Of a stretch of 64,000 nt of DNA, positions 47,275 through 55,187 are shown one piece after another. Position numbers and translations under genes: made by a program. Source of the stretch: Rhodococcus sp. G-MC3 (lineage in GTDB: Bacteria > Actinomycetota > Actinomycetes > Mycobacteriales > Mycobacteriaceae); the NCBI RefSeq assembly GCF_030063335.1, contig NZ_JASISW010000015.1, positions 62,001 through 126,000 on the forward strand, written 5' to 3'. The notes below the pieces were generated by a model. It had not been told where the DNA came from and did no database searches. It saw only the letters and a program-made list of their open reading frames with translations. Positions within the stretch are counted from its first letter, which is position 1, and every line of letters begins with the position of its first letter.

Positions 47275-47290
47275 CGAGCCCTGCACTACC
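47218..47290 (+). repeat. Short tandem repeats across a gene junction
   Basis: Four imperfect copies of an about 18-base unit beginning GTGAC and ending CTGCC or similar: 47218-47235, 47236-47253, 47254-47270 and 47271-47290. They encode the TSPTAV repeats at the oxygenase C terminus and the start of the next gene, whose GTG start and the oxygenase TGA lie within one copy. Confidence 0.75.
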
Positions 47291-48152
47291 GTGCAGCGAT
47301 GCTGCACGAGAGCGCGGCGATGCCCTCACCGGAACTGGATCGCAGGGGCTTCGCTGGTTCCTCCTCGAGATCGACAGCCCGTGGGGCCATTCGGCTTTCT
47401 TGAACGCAGAGAGGGCGCTCGACCCCGATCTCGGCCTGCGCATCGCACGTCGCGCCGAGTCGGCAGGCATGCGAACGCTCGCCATCCGGCGTCCAGGACG
47501 GCGGCGTGGTGAAGGCCGCTGGCGGTGGGCGATCGTCGACTCGCGCGTCGGGTCCGAGAGCATCAAGTGGGGCGAGGTCAGCGCACCCGAGGAAGTTCTC
47601 ACGCTACCGCTGGACGGATCCACCGGAGCGCCGTCGAATCAACCGATCGTGGCGGTCTGCGCGCATGGCCGCCACGATCGGTGTTGCGCGGTCCGCGGCC
47701 GCAGAGTGCTTCCGCCGCTGATGGACCACGATCCGGAGAACACGTGGGAATGTTCCCATTTGGGCGGCGATCGGTTCGCGGGAACCATGATCGTGTTCCC
47801 CGAAGGTCTCTATTACGGCAACGTCGACGACTCCGATGTGGTAGCGATCGTGGACGCACACCGGCAGGGGCTCGTCGAACCGCGATTCCTTCGAGGCCGG
47901 AGTTCACTACCGGCGCCGGTCCAGGTAGCGCAACACCATGCACGCGAAGCCCTGTTCGATAACAGGATCGATACATTTCACCCGGTGTCTGTCGAACAGG
48001 ACGGCTCGACCCTCACCGTCACTCTCGACCATGACGGGCAGCATCTTGTTGTCATGTTGGAGCAAGGACTATCAGAGCCGATCACCACCACGTGCGCTGC
48101 GACCAGGCCGGGCGGCGTCCGAACATTTCAGCTCGTGTCCATCAGCGAGTAG
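47271..48152 (+). CDS. Thioredoxin-like [2Fe-2S] protein, sucrase/ferredoxin family
   Basis: A 293-residue protein of the Suc_Fer/Apd1-like family. The cluster-binding region is VCAHGRHDRCCAVRGR (Cys130, Cys138/139) and ECSHLGGDRFAGTMIVF (Cys161, His163), followed by the family GLYYGNV. The domain is thioredoxin-like and binds a [2Fe-2S] cluster, so an electron-transfer role is likely. The GTG start overlaps the oxygenase stop, which places it in the same operon as the repeat peptide and JmjC gene. It could supply electrons to a modification step; that is inferred. Confidence 0.85.
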   Translation: MTSPALPCSDAARERGDALTGTGSQGLRWFLLEIDSPWGHSAFLNAERALDPDLGLRIARRAESAGMRTLAIRRPGRRRGEGRWRWAIVDSRVGSESIKWGEVSAPEEVLTLPLDGSTGAPSNQPIVAVCAHGRHDRCCAVRGRRVLPPLMDHDPENTWECSHLGGDRFAGTMIVFPEGLYYGNVDDSDVVAIVDAHRQGLVEPRFLRGRSSLPAPVQVAQHHAREALFDNRIDTFHPVSVEQDGSTLTVTLDHDGQHLVVMLEQGLSEPITTTCAATRPGGVRTFQLVSISE

Positions 48153-48222
48153 GCCGGATTTCGCGCGCGTCGGCTCGGTGTCGTTCTACTATGAGCGCCT
48201 CACCGCCGACGAGGGAGACATC

Positions 48223-48630
48223 ATGGCCACGCGACTCAACCCGTACCTCAATTTTCGTGGGAATGCCCGTCAAGCAATGGAGTTCTACGAGACCGTGTTC
48301 GGCGGGGAACTTACGTTGAATACCTTCGCCGACTTCGGTGCGAGCGAGGATCCCGCCGAGAAGGACCAGATCATGCACGGTCAACTGGTGTCCCCCAGCG
48401 GTTTGACGCTGATGGCCGCAGACACCCCAGCAAGCATGAGCCTCGAGGTGGGCGACAACATCTCCGTCTCGCTCAGCGGCGAGGACGAAGCGGAATTGTC
48501 GGGTTATTGGGACAAGCTTGCTGTCGGCGCCCAGAACGCCATGGGCCTGAACAAGGCTCCGTGGGGTGACACGTTCGGCATGCTCACCGACAAGTTCGGT
48601 ATCAACTGGCTGGTGAATATCAGCGCGTAG
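48223..48630 (+). CDS. VOC-family protein, PhnB-like
   Basis: A 135-residue protein with the PhnB-type glyoxalase-fold pattern: LNPYLNFRGNARQAMEFYETVFGG, MHGQLVSPSGLTLMAADTP and WGDTFGMLTDKFGINWLVNI. Metal-binding residues are hard to assign. The ATG at 48223 has a GAGGGAGA site. Members are common and mostly without known function. It is followed by a hairpin. Confidence 0.88.
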   Translation: MATRLNPYLNFRGNARQAMEFYETVFGGELTLNTFADFGASEDPAEKDQIMHGQLVSPSGLTLMAADTPASMSLEVGDNISVSLSGEDEAELSGYWDKLAVGAQNAMGLNKAPWGDTFGMLTDKFGINWLVNISA

Positions 48631-48641
48631 GGCACTTCGTG

Positions 48642-48691
48642 CCCATGCGCGTGCGAATACACAGCAGGGTGTGTATTCGCACGCACATGGG
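48642..48691. terminator. Palindrome after the VOC gene
   Basis: CCCATGCGCGTGCGAATACAC pairs with GTGTATTCGCACGCACATGGG (one mismatch) across an eight-base loop. It lies 11 bases after the stop and 18 bases before the MFS gene start. It is a variant of the palindrome family with CCCATG instead of CCCGTG. Confidence 0.7.
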
Positions 48692-48709
48692 GTGGGTATC
48701 GTTAGCCGA

Positions 48710-49855
48710 GTGAATGAACTCGGGGGTGTGTCGTCGCACGGTCGACGCGTGTCGATTGCGGCAGCTGCTGGCCTTGCCGCGGCCATGGGTGTCGGGCGAT
48801 TCGTATTCACCCCGATCCTGCCGATCATGGTGGACTCGGCAGGCATCTCACCGAGCAGCGGCGCCATCATCGCGACCGCGAATTATGCCGGATACCTTCT
48901 GGGCGCAGTAATGTTGTCGCTCCGCCCGGGGCTCAACAGCACCACGACATTGCGGGCGTGGGCCGCTGTACTCGTCGCCACCGAAGTCGCGATGGCGTTC
49001 GTCGACAACACGTTCGCGTTCTCGATACTGAGGCTGATCGCCGGTCTTGCGAGTGCAGCGGTGTTTCTCGCGTGCGCGAGTACTGTAGCCAAGCAAATCG
49101 GTTCCTCCCCCGGCATCACATTCGGCGGTGTGGGTGCAGGCATCGCCGCATCGGGCGTGCTCACACTCGTTGCTGCACCTCATCTTTCATGGGAAATGCT
49201 GTGGATAGCCTCCGCGATACTGACGGCTGCGCTGATCACCCCGGCACTCACGCTGAAAGTTCACGCCGAAAGTCGACTCTCCGACAACGAGGCCGGGCCC
49301 TCGAACCGCGAACTCCTGACGTGGCGAGTACTGATGGGCGTCTATTTCCTGGAAGGCCTCGGCTACATCATCGTCGGCACATTTCTCGTTGCCGCTGCTG
49401 GCGGACATGGCAATTCGTCGATCGGCCCAACAGTGTGGATCGTCGTCGGACTCTCTGCACTCCCGGCGACATTCGTGTGGCAAGCCGTCGCCCGCCGCAT
49501 CCAGGTCCGTCGGGCCCTCGCCGCAGCATTCGCAGTTCAGACGGTCTCAGCACTCTTACCGGCACTGTCCGGAAACTCGGCGGTCGCCATCGCGTCCGCG
49601 ATCATGTTCGGTGGGACGTTCATGGGAATTACCCTGCTTACCCTGAGCATGGCGGCCGGTCTGCCGATCGGGCGGACGGCCGCAACCCTTACCGCGGTCT
49701 ACGGACTCGGGCAGGTCCTGGGGCCACTCGTGGTGGCCCCAGCGCTCGGGGATTCCTACACCGTCGCATTCGTCGTGGCGGCAGTTGTCCTGGCCCTCGG
49801 ATCAGTCGGCGCGGTCTTCGTTGCTCGACTGCACGCCGGCACGTCAGGTGAGTGA
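48710..49855 (+). CDS. MFS transporter, YbfB/YjiJ family
   Basis: A 381-residue transporter with about 12 membrane segments. GVGRFVFTPILPIMVDSAG near the N terminus and ANYAGYLLGA are typical of the YbfB/YjiJ family. The GTG at 48710 starts a short soluble tail; the frame is open a little further up, into the palindrome, which makes earlier starts unlikely. Substrate is unknown. Confidence 0.85.
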   Translation: MNELGGVSSHGRRVSIAAAAGLAAAMGVGRFVFTPILPIMVDSAGISPSSGAIIATANYAGYLLGAVMLSLRPGLNSTTTLRAWAAVLVATEVAMAFVDNTFAFSILRLIAGLASAAVFLACASTVAKQIGSSPGITFGGVGAGIAASGVLTLVAAPHLSWEMLWIASAILTAALITPALTLKVHAESRLSDNEAGPSNRELLTWRVLMGVYFLEGLGYIIVGTFLVAAAGGHGNSSIGPTVWIVVGLSALPATFVWQAVARRIQVRRALAAAFAVQTVSALLPALSGNSAVAIASAIMFGGTFMGITLLTLSMAAGLPIGRTAATLTAVYGLGQVLGPLVVAPALGDSYTVAFVVAAVVLALGSVGAVFVARLHAGTSGE

Positions 49856-49858
49856 CAC

Positions 49859-50146
49859 TTACCGCTGCGAGACACCTTGGTTGGGAACCTGCATCTGGCC
49901 GTTGTAAGTTCCGGCCTTCCTACTGAACGACCATTCGCCGTCGCTTCCGCACACCAGCATGCCGTTTCGGTCCCCCGGTTTGGCATAGGTGACCGTCTCG
50001 TTGCCGTTGGAATCGGTGTTGACGATCGGGCATCCCTTGCCGGGACCGTTCACCGGGTCGATCGGCAAGGCCTGAGCTACAGAAGCGGCCGAACCGGCGA
50101 AGAATGCTGCGAAAGCGACTGTGGCAGTGATGCGGCGAAGGTTCAT
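49859..50146 (-). CDS. Small secreted protein
   Basis: A 95-residue precursor with a Sec signal peptide (MNLRRITATVAFAAFFAGS, cleavage near AQA-LP). The mature part of about 65 residues contains two cysteines (GCPIVN, LVCGSDGEWSF) that may form a disulfide. The ATG at 50146 has an AAGGAAA site. I do not recognise a family. It converges with the MFS gene, 3 bases apart. Confidence 0.72.
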   Translation of the reverse strand: MNLRRITATVAFAAFFAGSAASVAQALPIDPVNGPGKGCPIVNTDSNGNETVTYAKPGDRNGMLVCGSDGEWSFSRKAGTYNGQMQVPNQGVSQR

Positions 50147-50261
50147 CGATTGTTTCCTTTGATCGGCTCTGCTGGACAAAGACAACTTTCGTCGCTATCG
50201 GTCCCCTTCGATACCGACCCCAGGGGTGAACCTGGCCCACCCCTGGGGGACCATCGTCGAT

Positions 50262-50672
50262 ATGAAGACAGTTGCTCGTGTTCTGCTCGGAGCATTCCTG
50301 GTGTTCGCGGGCCTCAGCCACCTGTTCTGGGCGCGGTCCACATTCCAGGCTCAGGTCCCGACGTGGGTACCACTCGATGCGGACTTCGTCGTTCTCGCTT
50401 CAGGCGTCGTCGAGGTCGTTCTTGGCCTTGCACTCGTCTTCCTGGTTCGCCGACGAGTTGTCCTCGGTTGGGTCATCGCAGCCTTCTTTGTTGCGGTATT
50501 CCCGGGAAACATCTCGCAATTCATCACGCATACAGACGCTTTCGGTCTCGATACCGATACCGGCCGTGGGATCAGGCTGCTCTTCCAACCTCTGCTGATC
50601 GCGTGGGCACTGTGGTGCACCGGAGCGTGGGCAGCGTGGCGATCGCGCGATTCTCGAGTCGAGCCGGTGTAG
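50262..50672 (+). CDS. DoxX-like small membrane protein
   Basis: A 136-residue protein with four membrane segments: VARVLLGAFLVFAGLSHLFW, FVVLASGVVEVVLGLALVFL, VVLGWVIAAFFVAVFPGN and LLFQPLLIAWALWCTGAW. The pattern fits the DoxX/DUF-type family. Function is unknown. The ATG at 50262 begins just before the first membrane segment. Confidence 0.78.
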   Translation: MKTVARVLLGAFLVFAGLSHLFWARSTFQAQVPTWVPLDADFVVLASGVVEVVLGLALVFLVRRRVVLGWVIAAFFVAVFPGNISQFITHTDAFGLDTDTGRGIRLLFQPLLIAWALWCTGAWAAWRSRDSRVEPV

Positions 50673-50682
50673 CTTTCTTTTC

Positions 50683-51090
50683 ATGACCTCCTGGCAGGAA
50701 TCGACGTCCGTTGACCTGATGCTCGACGAGCTCCAGACCTGGGCTGTCGTCGGATTATCTGGCAATCCACACCGAACCGCGTACGAGATTGCAGCGGTTC
50801 TGCAACGACGCGGCAAAAGGATCGTCCCCATCCATCCGAGTGTTCCGAAGGTTCTCGGCGAACAGGGTTACGCCACGCTCGCCGATGTTCCGTTCCCGAT
50901 CGACGTCGTCGATGTGTTTCGACGATCAGACTCGGCCGGGCGGTTCGCCGACGAAGCCGTGGCTGTCGGTGCCAAGGCCGTGTGGTTCCAGCTCGGAGTG
51001 ATCGACGTGGCCGCATTCGACCGAACGATCGCAGCTGGGGTTCCGATGGTGATGGACACCTGTCCGGCGATCGAATGGCGTCGCCGCTAG
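50683..51090 (+). CDS. CoA-binding domain protein (YccU-like)
   Basis: A 135-residue Rossmann protein: WAVVGLSGNPHRTAYEIAAVLQRRG, IVPIHPSVPKVLGEQGYATL, and KAVWFQLGVID ending in VMDTCPAIEW. This is the YccU/CoA-binding family, a stand-alone version of the succinyl-CoA synthetase N-terminal domain. Role is unknown. It starts 10 bases after the DoxX-like gene and may share its transcript. Confidence 0.9.
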   Translation: MTSWQESTSVDLMLDELQTWAVVGLSGNPHRTAYEIAAVLQRRGKRIVPIHPSVPKVLGEQGYATLADVPFPIDVVDVFRRSDSAGRFADEAVAVGAKAVWFQLGVIDVAAFDRTIAAGVPMVMDTCPAIEWRRR

Positions 51091-51182
51091 CTGAACTCGA
51101 CCCGGTGTGAACACCTGAGGCCTCCGCGGTCAGTATGGAGTGAACAGAACTAGTTACTTGGACCAAGCAACGAGGTAGTGAC

Positions 51183-52178
51183 ATGGGCGACGCAGCGGCA
51201 ATCGGCGACGGCATCTTCCAGATTCCCGTCCCCATCACCGACAACCCATTGGGTAACACGCTGGTGTACGCCATGGAGTCGCCTGGCGGGTTGATCCTGG
51301 TCGACGCAGGTTGGGACGACGACAACGCATGGAACGGGTTGACGTCCGGCTTGGAAGCAATCGGTCATTCGATCACCGATGTCGAGGGCGTCGTCCTCAC
51401 GCACTTCCACCCCGACCACATCGGTTTGTGCGGCCGTGTTCGCGCTGCTTCCGGAGCCTGGATCGCCATGCACGAAGCTGATCACTCTCAGTTCGCCGAC
51501 ATGACCGCTCCCCGCACCGAGCTATGGGTCGAGCAGGAAAAGGCCAACATGACCGCGGCCGGTGCGCCCGAGTCCGACATCGCGGCGTGGCAGAAAGTCG
51601 GACTCTGGGCTCCTACCGGGCCGGACTCGGCACCCGACCGCATCTTGGTCGACGGCGATGTCGTGAAGTTGGCCGGGCGCGATCTGCGGGCGGTATTCAC
51701 TCCCGGACACACCCCCGGTCATGTGTGTTTTTATCTACCCGAGTCCGACGTGATGTTCACCGGCGATCATGTACTGCAAAAGACCACACCGCACGTCGGC
51801 AACTTCGCCTATCCGCTGGAAGAACGTGATGCACTCGCCGAGTTCATGGACTCGCTGAGGCGAGTGCAGACAATGAACGTCACTCGCGGCCTCGGTGCGC
51901 ACGGCCTTCCCATCGATAACGTTGCGGGAAGGGCCGGAGAGCTCGTCGAACACCATCAGGAGCGCCTCGATCACCTGCACGCCGCATTCGGCAGCGACGA
52001 GATCACCGTCTGGCAGGTCGCGGAGCGGATGAAGTGGTACAAGCCGTGGGCCGAGATTTCACCCATGGGCAAAACGATGGCGCTGTCCGAAGCCGCGGCC
52101 CACCTGCGCCACCTCGTGACGCTGAACCTGGTTGCTCAGGTGCCCGAATCGTCGCCTGCATTGTTTGCCAAGGTCTGA
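51183..52178 (+). CDS. Metallo-beta-lactamase-fold hydrolase
   Basis: A 331-residue MBL-fold enzyme. The zinc motif is LTHFHPDHIGL; further His are in FTPGHTPGHVCF and FTGDHVL. The C-terminal helical extension (residues about 230-331) with winged-helix-like ITVWQVAERMKWYKPW resembles the LACTB2-like/glyoxalase-II-like group. The ATG follows GAGGTAG. Substrate is unknown. Its last 43 bases overlap the end of the dinB gene on the other strand. Confidence 0.88.
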   Translation: MGDAAAIGDGIFQIPVPITDNPLGNTLVYAMESPGGLILVDAGWDDDNAWNGLTSGLEAIGHSITDVEGVVLTHFHPDHIGLCGRVRAASGAWIAMHEADHSQFADMTAPRTELWVEQEKANMTAAGAPESDIAAWQKVGLWAPTGPDSAPDRILVDGDVVKLAGRDLRAVFTPGHTPGHVCFYLPESDVMFTGDHVLQKTTPHVGNFAYPLEERDALAEFMDSLRRVQTMNVTRGLGAHGLPIDNVAGRAGELVEHHQERLDHLHAAFGSDEITVWQVAERMKWYKPWAEISPMGKTMALSEAAAHLRHLVTLNLVAQVPESSPALFAKV

Positions 52179-53221
52179 ACGTTCTGTGGTGTCATCTCCA
52201 GTCGTACGCCCATGAGCCTTACTGCGCGTGTGTGATCGAGGCGATCGATCAATGCCGCTGCGGCGTCGGAGATGATGTGGGGATCGAATGTCGGACCCGC
52301 GAGTGGCGTTGTTGTGGTGTGTGTTTCGAAGGGCACGTACCGAACCTTGAGTGTGACCCGAATGGCCATCCGGTCCTCGGCCAGAAGGTCATCGCGTACA
52401 CGCAGCGCGAGGCGTCGAACTTCCTCGGTCACGACGGTCCAGTCGTCGAGGTCGTGTTGAAACGTCGTCTCACGACTGTGCGAGCGCGCAACCCACGGCT
52501 CGGCTGACACCGGGGAAAGGTCGACGCCGCGCCCCTTTGTGCCGATCCACGGTCCGGTTTTGGGCCCGAATGCCGCGGCCAGGACCTCGTCGTCGGTCAC
52601 TGCCAGCTCGGCCACCGTCGTGATTCCGAGTGTCGCGAGCTTTTTCGCGGTCTTCTTACCGATCCCCCACAGTGCATCGGTGGACTTGTCTCCCATCACC
52701 TCGAACCAGTTGTCCGAGGTGAGCATGTAGATTCCCTGGGGTTTGCCGAAGTCGGTGGCGATCTTGGCGCGTAACTTGTTGTCCCCGATGCCAACCGAGC
52801 AATGCAGGGCTGTGGCGTCGAACACGGTGTCGTGCACCCGCGTGGCAAACGCCACCGGGTCATCGGTCTCGACGCCGAGAAATGCTTCGTCCCAACCCAT
52901 TACCTCGACCACCACGCCGAGGCTTCGGACCGCGTCCATGACATTGTTCGACGCCTCCGTGTACGCCTCGCCGTCGACCGGCAAGAAGATCGCGTCAGGG
53001 AGCTTCTTGACTGCAACGCGAAGAGGCATCCCTGAGCCCACTCCGAATGCACGGGCCTCGTAGGAAGCCGTCGAGACGACGCCTCGTTCCGTCGGGTCTC
53101 CCCTGCCGCCGACCACAACCTGCTTACCGACGAGATCCGGATTGCGCAGCACTTCGACAGCGGCGATGAACTGATCCATATCGACATGCAGCACCCACCG
53201 TCGGCGCGCGGGGGGTGTCAT
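52136..53221 (-). CDS. dinB: DNA polymerase IV (Y family)
   Basis: A Y-family polymerase of about 361 residues. Catalytic acids are in HVDMDQF and GWDEAFLGV; STASYEARAFGVGSGMPL and SVGIGDNKLRAKIATDFGKPQG are family motifs; a helix-hairpin-helix (LWGIGKKTAKKLATLGI) and little-finger domain follow. It copies past damaged bases. The start is uncertain: the ATG at 53221 gives MTPPARRRWVLHVD; an ATG 11 codons upstream and a GTG between are also open. No C-terminal beta-clamp motif is obvious. Confidence 0.92.
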   Translation of the reverse strand: MTPPARRRWVLHVDMDQFIAAVEVLRNPDLVGKQVVVGGRGDPTERGVVSTASYEARAFGVGSGMPLRVAVKKLPDAIFLPVDGEAYTEASNNVMDAVRSLGVVVEVMGWDEAFLGVETDDPVAFATRVHDTVFDATALHCSVGIGDNKLRAKIATDFGKPQGIYMLTSDNWFEVMGDKSTDALWGIGKKTAKKLATLGITTVAELAVTDDEVLAAAFGPKTGPWIGTKGRGVDLSPVSAEPWVARSHSRETTFQHDLDDWTVVTEEVRRLALRVRDDLLAEDRMAIRVTLKVRYVPFETHTTTTPLAGPTFDPHIISDAAAALIDRLDHTRAVRLMGVRLEMTPQNVQTLANNAGDDSGT

Positions 53222-53434
53222 GGGGACATTCTGCGTCACACGCCCCGCCGACATCGAGGTTACGACGCCTTTTCGGGCGATTTCACGTCGTAACTTCGAT
53301 TTCGGTTGAATAGACCATCTGAGTCATTCGAGTGAATTAACTTACCCCCAGGTCGTCGGCAACGCTGCAGATGGCGTTACTCCGCCCTCTCTCGCCGGAT
53401 GCACCGCGCATCGAGCCGTGACAAACTCGACGGG
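53222..53434. other. A/T-richer gap before the nuclease operon
   Basis: This 213-base gap separates dinB and the nuclease gene, which diverge. It is visibly more A/T-rich than its surroundings around 53285-53345 and likely holds both promoters. No inverted repeat or gene stands out. Confidence 0.4.
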
Positions 53435-54514
53435 ATGTCCGATATCTACGAATCCCACTGGCACGGCGCCAGCGCTTGGTACCGGGCTGTTTCCAACATC
53501 CGCGTCACACTCTTGGTCGGCGCGAACGCTCTCGAGGTCGCTGCGAACCTCGACCCGTTGCCCCCAGGCGCACCGGCAGTGATCACGATCCCTATCTCGA
53601 TAGTTCGATCACAGGGCCAAGTTGTCACGCTGGTACTCGACGGCCTTGAAACAGCGGCGCGAGCGATGTTCCCTACGTGGTTGCCAGGCGCGGAGGATCT
53701 GGCTGGCCCGAATCGGCTCGATCTCATGGCCGCGAGAAAACTCGCAGCGGATCTAGCGTCACAGTCGGACCATTTCGGCCCATTCGTCAGCGCCATGGCC
53801 GAATCCGGACTACTCGGGCGTTCGATGAACCAACCATTCATCGATCGGACTCTCGCCGAGGGACTGCGACGATTAATCGCGAGCACCTACGAACGTTCGC
53901 TTGTAACGGTGCTGCTGAGCGTTGACAGCACGCTGACGACAGAGCAACAGGTCCAGTTGGTCGGCGCGAGCGAATGGCTTTGCCAGCGGGGAGGCTTCAC
54001 CGTCTGGATCGTGGGGCCCGACGACATCGACTCCGATCGTGTTCAGCCGTTCGACATTTCCCCACCAGCAACCAAGTGTGCAGGCACGGCCGCACGCAAC
54101 CTCGTCGAAATTCACGTTCCTGCGGTTGCCGGAAAACCTCACCCTGGAAGTGAAGCCGAGAAGAAGCTCGAACGTGCCCTGCTCCGGTGTGGGTGGGCAT
54201 TCGGGCGTGAATGGAATCAGCCATTTCAGCTCACTCCTCTACACGAGCGATTTGTGGTCGACTTGAGGTGGCCGGATGAACACTGCGTCGTCGAAGTCGA
54301 CGGCGAGGACCACCGGCAGAAGGTCAAGTTCGAACGTGACCGTGAGAGGGACGTTGTCCTGCAGGTTCACGGGCATGCCGTCTTGCGGTTCACTAACAGG
54401 CAAATCTTCGACGACGTGGCCGCTGTAGTCTCCGCAATCGAGAACTTCATCGAGAACAAGCGGAGCGTGACTTCGCGTAGTACACATACCGAAGGGACAC
54501 CCAGTGGCGAGTGA
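53435..54514 (+). CDS. PD-(D/E)XK nuclease-domain protein (DUF559/Vsr-like)
   Basis: A 359-residue protein. The first two-thirds has no domain I recognise. The C-terminal part is a DUF559/Vsr-like restriction-fold nuclease: SEAEKKLERALLRCGW, then FVVDLRWPDEHCVVEVDGE with Asp276, Glu287 and Asp289, then DHRQKVKFERDRERDVVLQ and HAVLRFTNRQIFDD. It is the first gene of a three-gene operon with a winged-helix-like protein and a dual ATPase; its 3' end overlaps the next gene by 11 bases. This composition fits a defence or DNA-processing role. Confidence 0.78.
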   Translation: MSDIYESHWHGASAWYRAVSNIRVTLLVGANALEVAANLDPLPPGAPAVITIPISIVRSQGQVVTLVLDGLETAARAMFPTWLPGAEDLAGPNRLDLMAARKLAADLASQSDHFGPFVSAMAESGLLGRSMNQPFIDRTLAEGLRRLIASTYERSLVTVLLSVDSTLTTEQQVQLVGASEWLCQRGGFTVWIVGPDDIDSDRVQPFDISPPATKCAGTAARNLVEIHVPAVAGKPHPGSEAEKKLERALLRCGWAFGREWNQPFQLTPLHERFVVDLRWPDEHCVVEVDGEDHRQKVKFERDRERDVVLQVHGHAVLRFTNRQIFDDVAAVVSAIENFIENKRSVTSRSTHTEGTPSGE

Positions 54515-55187
54515 CGAACTGACCGGTACCGAGAGAGTGATTCTCCTCGTGCTGATGTCTCAGGCGGAGGAGACGTCCAACACTCGTCTGAACGAACTCG
54601 GTCCTGAGCTCAAGAAGGACCACCGGGAGCGACTGAACCGACTGAGGCTCATCGAGACCGACCGCACCAAATCACCGATGGTGCACTCCCTCACCGATAG
54701 GGGATGGGCCGAATGCGCGCGCGAACTGAAAAGCGGACCACCGCCCCGCGCAACGCCTCAGGCGCGAGGAATGTACGCAATTCTCGGGGGGTTACAACGT
54801 TTTCTCGACCGGCAAGATCTTCGGCCTTCCGATGTCTTCCGAGCGGACGCCCAAGTAGAGGCGGTCCAGCCTGATCTGGCCCCAAAGACTTCGCCGGTGA
54901 CACCGATGACGCCACCCAGCAACGAAAGCATCGACGCGCGAATCCGAACGGCGTACACATCAATTGCGCCCAGGCGAGGTGCATGGGTGACTCTGTTGGA
55001 CGTACGGGGAGCACTGAAAGACATTCCCAAACCTAAACTGGACAGGGCTCTCGGTGATATGTATCGGGCTGATGATGTCAGCTTGATCGCTGAGGAGAAC
55101 CAAAAGGCGTTGAAGGAATCGGTCCGAGGTGCCGCCATCACAATCGCCGGCAGACCAGTTCATCTGATCGCGATCGAGGCGTCATGA
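54504..55187 (+). CDS. Winged-helix-like protein of the nuclease operon
   Basis: A 227-residue soluble protein. The N-terminal part (TGTERVILLVLMSQAEETSN, then LKKDHRERLNRLRLIETDR and VHSLTDRGWAECAREL) has the helix pattern of a winged-helix domain. The C-terminal half (IDARIRTAYTSIAPRRGAWV, LLDVRGALKDIPKPKLDRAL) looks like a second one. No enzymatic motif is visible. The GTG overlaps the nuclease gene end, and its stop overlaps the ATPase start by 4 bases, so the three proteins are made together. Confidence 0.65.
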   Translation: MASDELTGTERVILLVLMSQAEETSNTRLNELGPELKKDHRERLNRLRLIETDRTKSPMVHSLTDRGWAECARELKSGPPPRATPQARGMYAILGGLQRFLDRQDLRPSDVFRADAQVEAVQPDLAPKTSPVTPMTPPSNESIDARIRTAYTSIAPRRGAWVTLLDVRGALKDIPKPKLDRALGDMYRADDVSLIAEENQKALKESVRGAAITIAGRPVHLIAIEAS

